From: Salibacter sp031581065
GTDB taxonomy: Bacteria > Bacteroidota > Bacteroidia > Flavobacteriales_G > Salibacteraceae
Assembly: GCF_031581065.1 (NCBI RefSeq)
Contig: NZ_JAVLBN010000040.1
Location: forward strand, 1-20,342
DNA: 20,342 nucleotides
Direction of reading: 5' to 3'
Numbering within the stretch: position 1 is the stretch's first letter; every line of letters begins with the position of its first letter. The notes under the pieces are model-generated. The model worked only from the letters and a program-made list of their open reading frames with translations. It was not told where the DNA came from and did not search any database. Below are positions 15,548-20,342 of this stretch, piece by piece. The translations under genes were made by a program, and so were the position numbers.

Positions 15548-17596
15548 TTAGTCATTCTTTAGAGGGAGAGTAAAATAGAAAGTTGACCCTTTATCGGGCG
15601 AACTGGAAACGCTTATTTTTCCTTTGTTTTGGTCGATAAAATCTTTCACGAGTAACAACCCGATTCCTGTTCCTTTTTCCTGCTTTGTTCCGCGGGTGCT
15701 TTTTGTTGCGCTAAACTGAAAGAGTTTTTCTTGTTTATCGAGCGGGATTCCTTTTCCCTGATCATGCACTGCAAATTCTACAAATTGGCCGTTTTGGTCA
15801 CAGGTAAGTGTGATTTTTTTTCCAGGGTAAGAAAACTTGATAGCATTGCTGATAAGGTTGCGGAAAACGGTACTAATCATATTGGGATCTCCATAAACCT
15901 CAAGTCCCTGCGGAATTTTATTCACCAACTCCAAATCTTTTTCCTCAAGACTTTTGTGGAGAAGAGCATCTACATCATTTAGGATTTTACTCACTCTAAA
16001 TTTTTGAGGAGTAAAACTCATCACGCCCATTTGCGATCGTGCCCAATCGAATAGGTTGACCAGTAAGTTGTATGCTGAATTTGCATTTTGGGTGAGTGCC
16101 TTAATCGTTTCTGTGAGTTCTTCGCGTTCAATTTTATCCTCTTCCAGATCATCGAGTAATAATTCCAGTGCTACTTTGATGCCGCTCACAGGACCCCGGA
16201 GATCATGACCTATTACTGAAAGGTATTTGTTCTTGGCTTCATTTGCTTTTGTGAGCTCATCATTCGTTTTTTCGAGCTTTTGTTGAGCTAATTTAAGTTC
16301 ACGAAGTGATTCGTAGAGTTCTTCAGTTCGTTCTTCAACCTGACTTTCCAGTTCTTGATTAACCTTATTGAGTTTTTTAGTGAGTCTTTCATTCTTCATT
16401 TTGGTTCTGACCGATCGATCAGCGAGCAATATAATTTGTGAGAGTAGGAAAATGAAAATTCCTAAACGGGCATATGAATCACTTGGAATATAGCTTAGGC
16501 TGGTCAGTATATCATGCAGCATTGCAATTGCCAAAACAAAAAAGCCGATGAGGAATACCCATCCGCCTCGAGCTCCGTTACGTATGGATCTGATCACTAC
16601 AATCAATAAATAAACTAATCCTACAAGTGAAAAAAACTGATAAAATGTAATGGTTTTAGCACTGAGATGAGTTGGGATAAAGATTATCACAGCACTCATG
16701 GCAAAGGAAACGATCGTTATGGTGAACAGTGCCCATTTGTGGAAGTAGGATTTAAAGAGTTCGTAGAGGTAGAGGGAAAGGACTCCGACCCCTGCATAAA
16801 ATGAAACGATTTCAGATTTTATCAGGATTGAATAAGGAATTCCCGGTATGTAAGAAAGGACAAATTCGTCACTCGCAGAAATGTTTAGTGCAGCCAATAG
16901 ACAGGCGAGTGCAAAGTAAACATGCCAAATTGAATCACGCTTTAGGAAATAGAGTGCGAGAAAATAAATGGCTGAGACAAAAAGTGCTCCCAGCAGGAAA
17001 AAGTCCCCAAAAATACTTCGGTTGTGAGATTCCCTTAGGTTTTGTTCAGGTCCAACAATGATCGGATCCCAAATTCCGCCAACAGAATAGTCGTAATTCG
17101 CGATCTGTAAAATAAATTCAAAGTGATTGGTATCGTGTGGGAGATCGATGATTTGTGGTGCATACATTGCTTCGTAAGCAGACTCAGATTTTCCAACTTT
17201 CCCAATCTCCACGAGCTTCTCCCCATTTACATAGAAAAGAGCTGATGTGCCAATTGTAGGTATTTTGATAGAAACACGCTTTTCATCTTTCGGTACCGTA
17301 ATTGAAAAGCGGTAAGTACCATATCCACGCGGTTGAAGCCTTGTATAGGAATCGAGTTGAAAGTCGTTCCAAACATGTGGGATTTTCACAAACCGTTTAT
17401 TGACATCTGATTTCAACGGGAAATCCTGTGGTGTGAGCAATTGATGCCAGTAAAACTCAGCTTCTCCCTGAATTTTGATTGCCTTTTGGAAATCTCCAGT
17501 ATGAGTAAGGTCCAGCTTCCCTTCGTTCAGCACCGCCTGGCTCTGAAGAAAAGAAACAGCAAAAAGGCAAATAAGGGATATAAAAAGCTGTCTCAT
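15548..17596 (-). CDS. 7TMR-DISM hybrid sensor histidine kinase
   Basis: A 682-residue membrane sensor kinase. A signal peptide (1-21) is followed by a periplasmic beta-sandwich carbohydrate-type sensor (about 30-185, with AEFYWHQLL and GTYRFSITVP, as in 7TMR-DISMED2). Then come seven transmembrane helices (about 195-395), a coiled coil (about 400-455), the dimerisation domain with phospho-acceptor His464 in VIGHDLRGPVSG, and an ATPase domain with Asn584 (N box), HDQGKGIP (G1, 611-618) and GTGIGLLLV (G2). It should autophosphorylate in response to an external ligand. No response regulator or receiver domain is in the window, so the partner is elsewhere. It heads the kinase-CPBP-epimerase operon. 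The ATG at 17596 places the signal peptide exactly at the N-terminus. Confidence 0.92.
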   Translation of the reverse strand: MRQLFISLICLFAVSFLQSQAVLNEGKLDLTHTGDFQKAIKIQGEAEFYWHQLLTPQDFPLKSDVNKRFVKIPHVWNDFQLDSYTRLQPRGYGTYRFSITVPKDEKRVSIKIPTIGTSALFYVNGEKLVEIGKVGKSESAYEAMYAPQIIDLPHDTNHFEFILQIANYDYSVGGIWDPIIVGPEQNLRESHNRSIFGDFFLLGALFVSAIYFLALYFLKRDSIWHVYFALACLLAALNISASDEFVLSYIPGIPYSILIKSEIVSFYAGVGVLSLYLYELFKSYFHKWALFTITIVSFAMSAVIIFIPTHLSAKTITFYQFFSLVGLVYLLIVVIRSIRNGARGGWVFLIGFFVLAIAMLHDILTSLSYIPSDSYARLGIFIFLLSQIILLADRSVRTKMKNERLTKKLNKVNQELESQVEERTEELYESLRELKLAQQKLEKTNDELTKANEAKNKYLSVIGHDLRGPVSGIKVALELLLDDLEEDKIEREELTETIKALTQNANSAYNLLVNLFDWARSQMGVMSFTPQKFRVSKILNDVDALLHKSLEEKDLELVNKIPQGLEVYGDPNMISTVFRNLISNAIKFSYPGKKITLTCDQNGQFVEFAVHDQGKGIPLDKQEKLFQFSATKSTRGTKQEKGTGIGLLLVKDFIDQNKGKISVSSSPDKGSTFYFTLPLKND

Positions 17597-17617
17597 TGAG
17601 GGTTGAAATTCAACGTG

Positions 17618-17647
17618 CGAAGGTAAAGGCTTTTAATACGTCTGCAA
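17618..17647 (-). promoter_or_regulatory. Promoter of the sensor-kinase operon
   Basis: On the minus strand TTG (17647-17645) is followed after 19 bases by TACCTTCG (17625-17618), one mismatch from TAnnTTTG. The leader to the ATG at 17596 would be about 15 bases and contains the small dyad GTTGAAATTCAAC (17602-17614), a possible operator. Confidence 0.45.
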
Positions 17648-17683
17648 GAAAATGGAACGCTAACTTTTTAATTAAAAGGCTAA

Positions 17684-17716
17684 AACTGAGACCGTGAGTG
17701 ATTCACAATCTCAGTT
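17684..17716 (-). terminator. Terminator of hutU
   Basis: The eight-base arms AACTGAGA and TCTCAGTT are joined by an internal loop to a second four-base stem (GTGA/TCAC). It lies 12 bases after the hutU stop and is followed on the minus strand by a short U-run. Confidence 0.6.
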
Positions 17717-17727
17717 CAATTTTAGTT

Positions 17728-19743
17728 TTATTCATTACTAAATGTCTTTTTGATGAGTTCGTCATCAGCAATATTGGGAATAGTAACTATTAAGTTTGGA
17801 GTGCGCTCCATTTCGCGCTTGATGGCAAATAATGCTTCATCATTTCTGGCCCAGCTTCTTCGAGCAATTCCGTTATTGACATCCCAAAAAAGCATTTGTT
17901 TGAGTCGTCTGTCGGCATCGTCAGAACCATCGAGAACCATCCCGAAACCTCCGTTGATGACTTCGCCCCATCCAACGCCACCGCCATTGTGGATCGATAC
18001 CCAGGTAGCGCCTCTAAATGAATCGCCAATCACGTTTTGAATGGCCATGTCAGCAGTGAATTTGGAACCGTCATAAATGTTGGATGTCTCGCGGAAAGGT
18101 GAATCCGTTCCCGATACATCGTGATGATCACGACCGAGCACAACCGGACCTATTTTCCCTTCTTTAATGGCTTTGTTGAAAGCTGCCGCAATTTTAGTTC
18201 TTCCTTCAGCATCAGCGTAAAGGATACGCGCTTGCGAACCCACAACCAGTTTGTTTTCACGGGCACCTTCAATCCATTGAATGTTATCAGCCATTTGTTG
18301 TTGAATTTCTTCAGGAGAATTGGATTTAATTTCAGATAAAACTTCCTGAGCCAACTTATCAGTTATAGCCAAATCTTCCTCTTTACCTGATGTGCAAACC
18401 CAGCGAAACGGACCAAAACCATAGTCAAAGCACATGGGTCCTAAAATATCCTGAACGTAAGAAGGATAAATAAAACCGTCTCCGTCCTGGTTCATGATAT
18501 CAGCTCCGGCACGAGAAGCTTCCAGTAAGAAGGCATTTCCGTAATCGAAGAAATACATGCCGTTTTTGCTCAGTGCGTTTACAGCATCTGCATGTTTGCG
18601 CAGTGTTTTGCGTACTTCTTCTTTAAACTTCTCAGGCTGTTTAGCCATCATCTCGTTTGATTCCTCGTAGCTCAATCCGGCAGGGTAATAACCACCTGCC
18701 CATGGATTGTGAAGAGATGTTTGGTCAGATCCCAAATCAACATGAACATCGCGTTCCACAAAACGCTCCCACAAGTCAACGATATTCCCGAGGAAAGCGA
18801 TTGAGTGGGCTTCATTTTGGTTCTGATAGTGAAGGGCAGTATCAATGCATTTGTCAACATCCTCAATCACTTCATCTACCCAGCCCTGTTCGTGACGTTT
18901 GTAAGCCGCCTTTGGGTTGATCTCAGCAGTAATGCTCACAACACCGGCAATATTTCCTGCTTTTGGCTGAGCACCACTCATCCCGCCAAGTCCGGCAGTT
19001 ACGAAAAGTTTTGTTTCATTTTTTGCTTTTCCTGAGCGGTCGAGCATACGCGCTGCGTTCATAACCGTAATCGTGGTGCCGTGAACGATTCCCTGCGGAC
19101 CAATATACATGTAAGATCCCGCTGTCATTTGTCCAAATTGCGAAACGCCAAGGGCATTGAAACGTTCCCAGTCATCGGGTTTTGAGTAGTTGGGGATCAT
19201 CATTCCGTTTGTCACAACCACACGAGGAGCATCTTTGTGAGAAGGAAACAATCCCTGCGGATGGCCCGAGTTCATCACGAGTGTTTGCTCATCTGTCATC
19301 TCGCTGAGGTATTTCATTGTGAGCCTGTACTGCGCCCAGTTTTGAAAAACTGCTCCGTTTCCGCCATAGGTAATGAGTTCATCAGGGTGTTGTGCAACGA
19401 CCGGATCCAAATTGTTTTGAATCATCACCATAATCGCAGCAGCTTGTTTGCAATTTGCAGGGTATTCATCAATGCTGCGAGCGTAAATAGCGTTTTTTGG
19501 TTTGTAGCGGTACATGTAAATGCGGCCGTACTTTTTGAGCTCATCGGCAAATTCTGCAGCCAGTGTTTCGTGTTGCTCTTTTGGGAAATAGCGCAATGCA
19601 TTTTTTAGCGCGAGCGCTTTTTCTTTATCTGTTAAGATTTCCTTTCTCTTGGGAGCGTGGTTGCTGGATTCATCGTAAACCGGTGTTTCAGGAAGTTGAG
19701 CCGGTATCCCTTCTTTAATTTCTTCTTTAAATGATAGTGCCAT
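17728..19743 (-). CDS. hutU: Urocanate hydratase, long form
   Basis: It converts urocanate to 4-imidazolone-5-propionate, the second step of histidine degradation, with tightly bound NAD as an electrophile. The protein has 671 residues, clearly longer than the 550-560 residues of Pseudomonas or Bacillus HutU and close to the long form known in animals and Bacteroidota. The extra length is an N-terminal extension and internal segments such as that around residues 340-400. Visible signatures are YGGNGAVFQNW, MNSGHPQGLFPS, GQMTAGSYMYIGPQGI, TAGLGGMSGAQ (NAD loop) and FGPFRWVCTSG with the active-site Cys450. Other hut genes are not in the window. The TTG at 19749 would add two residues; the ATG at 19743 is preferred. 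One copy of the repeated word lies inside the gene, encoding the GSD of LGSDQT. Confidence 0.95.
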   Translation of the reverse strand: MALSFKEEIKEGIPAQLPETPVYDESSNHAPKRKEILTDKEKALALKNALRYFPKEQHETLAAEFADELKKYGRIYMYRYKPKNAIYARSIDEYPANCKQAAAIMVMIQNNLDPVVAQHPDELITYGGNGAVFQNWAQYRLTMKYLSEMTDEQTLVMNSGHPQGLFPSHKDAPRVVVTNGMMIPNYSKPDDWERFNALGVSQFGQMTAGSYMYIGPQGIVHGTTITVMNAARMLDRSGKAKNETKLFVTAGLGGMSGAQPKAGNIAGVVSITAEINPKAAYKRHEQGWVDEVIEDVDKCIDTALHYQNQNEAHSIAFLGNIVDLWERFVERDVHVDLGSDQTSLHNPWAGGYYPAGLSYEESNEMMAKQPEKFKEEVRKTLRKHADAVNALSKNGMYFFDYGNAFLLEASRAGADIMNQDGDGFIYPSYVQDILGPMCFDYGFGPFRWVCTSGKEEDLAITDKLAQEVLSEIKSNSPEEIQQQMADNIQWIEGARENKLVVGSQARILYADAEGRTKIAAAFNKAIKEGKIGPVVLGRDHHDVSGTDSPFRETSNIYDGSKFTADMAIQNVIGDSFRGATWVSIHNGGGVGWGEVINGGFGMVLDGSDDADRRLKQMLFWDVNNGIARRSWARNDEALFAIKREMERTPNLIVTIPNIADDELIKKTFSNE

Positions 19744-19800
19744 TTTCAATATTTTATCATTTACATAACCCCGAACCTAACCGTTAGTTCACGAAGTTTT

Positions 19801-19810
19801 GGTCAGATCC
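19801..19810 (+). repeat. Intergenic copy of the dispersed word
   Basis: GGTCAGATCC lies in the 76-base gap between the DUF5522 stop and the hutU start. Confidence 0.75.
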
Positions 19811-19819
19811 TGAAGTTAT

Positions 19820-20002
19820 TCATTTTCTGCGTTTTTTCTTTTTGTTGAAGCTGTAAGGGCAGTGCAGGCAACCGCTTTGACAACAGTAGCCGCGCTTGAG
19901 GTGGTACTTTTCGGTGAAAACGATATAACCTTCCTCAGAATAGTAATAATCCTCAGGATCTAGTTTTGGTTTTTGAAAAAAGCTGCTCAGATTTTCACTC
20001 AT
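19820..20002 (-). CDS. DUF5522 mini-protein with a four-cysteine cluster
   Basis: A 60-residue protein, MSENLSSFFQ at the start. The core YIVFTEKYHLKRGYCC is followed by QSGCLHCPY, giving four cysteines at residues 40, 41, 45 and 48, a probable metal or iron-sulfur site. The tail is strongly basic (KKKKRRK). I recognise this as the small DUF5522 family common in Bacteroidota; its function is not known. An in-frame TTG at 20026 would add eight hydrophobic residues, but the ATG at 20002 fits the family start. A perfect -7 element lies only nine bases upstream, so the mRNA would be almost leaderless. It is followed by hutU on the same strand after 76 bases. Confidence 0.78.
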   Translation of the reverse strand: MSENLSSFFQKPKLDPEDYYYSEEGYIVFTEKYHLKRGYCCQSGCLHCPYSFNKKKKRRK

Positions 20003-20010
20003 GATGAGCG

Positions 20011-20018
20011 CAAAGGTA
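20011..20018 (-). promoter_or_regulatory. -7 promoter element of the DUF5522 gene
   Basis: The minus strand reads TACCTTTG, a perfect TAnnTTTG, directly before the ATG at 20002. The -33 TTG is not found at the usual spacing. The transcript would begin within a few bases of the start codon. Confidence 0.4.
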
Positions 20019-20075
20019 ACGATCAAATTTTTTTAATTTGTAAGGGAAGTTAGATGACGAATTCAGAATTATGAT

Positions 20076-20116
20076 TTTGAGCTAGCTAGTTAGCCACAAA
20101 GTCGCTAAAGCTCAAA
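20076..20116. other. Imperfect inverted repeat in the gap before the DUF5522 gene
   Basis: TTTGAGCT (20076-20083) pairs with AGCTCAAA (20109-20116), with further partial pairing inside. The 281-base gap from 20003 to 20284 holds this dyad, one copy of the repeated word at 20143 and the terminator at 20234; no gene is seen in it. The dyad may be an operator or a transcript hairpin. Confidence 0.3.
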
Positions 20117-20142
20117 GTTGATTTTTCTATTTTTCAGCTATC

Positions 20143-20152
20143 GGTCAGAGTT
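20143..20152 (+). repeat. Intergenic partial copy of the dispersed word
   Basis: CGGTCAGAG followed by TT instead of CC, in the gap upstream of the DUF5522 gene. The core and the leading pyrimidine are kept; the trailing CC is lost. Confidence 0.5.
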
Positions 20153-20233
20153 GAAAGTCTGCGTTTTCATGGATTAGGTGGTGGTTCACCGGCTGAATAA
20201 GTGAAAACACTTTCAAAAAAAGGTGTAACCAAA

Positions 20234-20257
20234 AAAGCCGGACTCTCGCCCGGCTTT
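20234..20257 (-). terminator. Terminator of the gene entering from the right
   Basis: The eight-base arms AAAGCCGG and CCGGCTTT enclose an eight-base loop. On the minus strand the hairpin is followed by six T, so it terminates the gene whose stop is at 20285. Confidence 0.8.
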
Positions 20258-20284
20258 CCAAAAAATCTCAAAGAATTTTTTCAC

Positions 20285-20342
20285 TTACTGAATGAAGACT
20301 TCTTTGTAAGTAATACTCTCATTTGTGGTTTTACCTTTTGCT
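20285..20342 (-). CDS. C-terminal tail of a protein, possibly T9SS cargo (partial)
   Basis: An open frame on the minus strand runs from the window edge to a TAA at 20287-20285, encoding AKGKTTNESITYKEVFIQ. The gene is supported by the perfectly placed terminator 27 bases downstream. The ending, a GK turn followed by a beta strand and a terminal aliphatic-aromatic run, resembles the last strand of T9SS type A sorting domains, but the piece is too short to be sure. Confidence 0.5.
   Translation of the reverse strand, partial: AKGKTTNESITYKEVFIQ

Larger units (their letters stand above)
466..20152. repeat. Dispersed short DNA word Y-GGTCAGA-N-CC (17 core copies)
   Basis: Copies with the word on the plus strand: 2144, 3651, 6784, 9742, 10508, 12739, 13844, 18723, 19801, 20143 (first G). 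Copies on the minus strand, given as plus-strand intervals: 466-475, 2868-2877, 4089-4098, 6658-6667, 8111-8120, 12862-12871, 16403-16412. Thirteen match GGTCAGANCC fully; those at 6658, 6784, 10508 and 20143 match only the core at the 3' side. The base before GG is a pyrimidine in all 17, and the N is T (8), G (7) or A (2). About 2 core copies and 0.1 full copies are expected by base composition. Fourteen are in genes (7 sense, 7 antisense) and three are intergenic. Confidence 0.85.

Noticed and set aside
19237..19608. A 123-codon open frame on the plus strand
   Set aside because: It is antisense to hutU, whose protein is conserved over the entire stretch.

Overview
The window reads as ordinary chromosomal DNA of a member of the Bacteroidota, most likely a marine flavobacterium-like or Cryomorphaceae-like lineage. 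The evidence is three gene ends or genes coding for type IX secretion (T9SS) cargo or probable cargo, several promoters of the Bacteroidota type (TAnnTTTG at -7, TTG about 19 bases upstream), few Shine-Dalgarno sequences, a bacterial geranylgeranylglyceryl-phosphate synthase homologue, a DUF5522 mini-protein and a moderate G+C of about 40% (estimated by eye). No tRNA, rRNA, CRISPR array, insertion sequence or prophage is visible. Genes fill more than 90% of the window and no gene-free gap exceeds 300 bases.

Layout. 1-294: C-terminal end of a T9SS cargo gene, closed by a perfect palindromic terminator it shares with a convergent Gfo/Idh/MocA oxidoreductase (365-1357, minus). 1458-4260 (plus): protein-L-isoaspartate methyltransferase (pcm), an outer-membrane beta-barrel protein, a small four-helix membrane protein of the YvlD/'phage holin' family, and a histone-deacetylase-family amidohydrolase whose start overlaps the stop of the membrane gene. 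4454-6910: a large secreted T9SS protein with an AT-rich central part. 6915-7880 (minus): ADP-heptose epimerase hldD for lipopolysaccharide core. 8045-11058 (plus): fabD (malonyl-CoA:ACP transacylase), a HisC-like aminotransferase and a D-cysteine desulfhydrase/ACC deaminase-family PLP enzyme. 11111-12409 (minus): ahcY, with its own terminator. 12457-13827 (plus): a two-gene unit of 4'-phosphopantetheinyl transferase and GGGP synthase. 13802-17596 (minus): a three-gene operon of 7TMR-DISM sensor histidine kinase, CPBP-family membrane protein and NAD(P)-dependent epimerase/reductase. 17728-19743 (minus): hutU. 19820-20002 (minus): DUF5522 protein. 20285-20342 (minus): tail of a further gene.

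Much of the content is envelope and acyl-chain biology (FabD, phosphopantetheinyl transferase, GGGPS, HldD, OMP, T9SS cargo) mixed with amino-acid and one-carbon housekeeping (AhcY, Pcm, HutU, HisC-like).

The most striking signal is not a gene. A short asymmetric DNA word, Y-GGTCAGA-N-CC, recurs about every 1.2 kb on both strands: 17 copies of the GGTCAGA core against about 2 expected, of which 13 match GGTCAGANCC against about 0.1 expected. It lies in all five stop-free reading frames, equally sense and antisense to genes, and in three intergenic gaps. This points to selection on the DNA itself, as for DNA-uptake sequences or Chi sites, and I know of no description of this word for this group.
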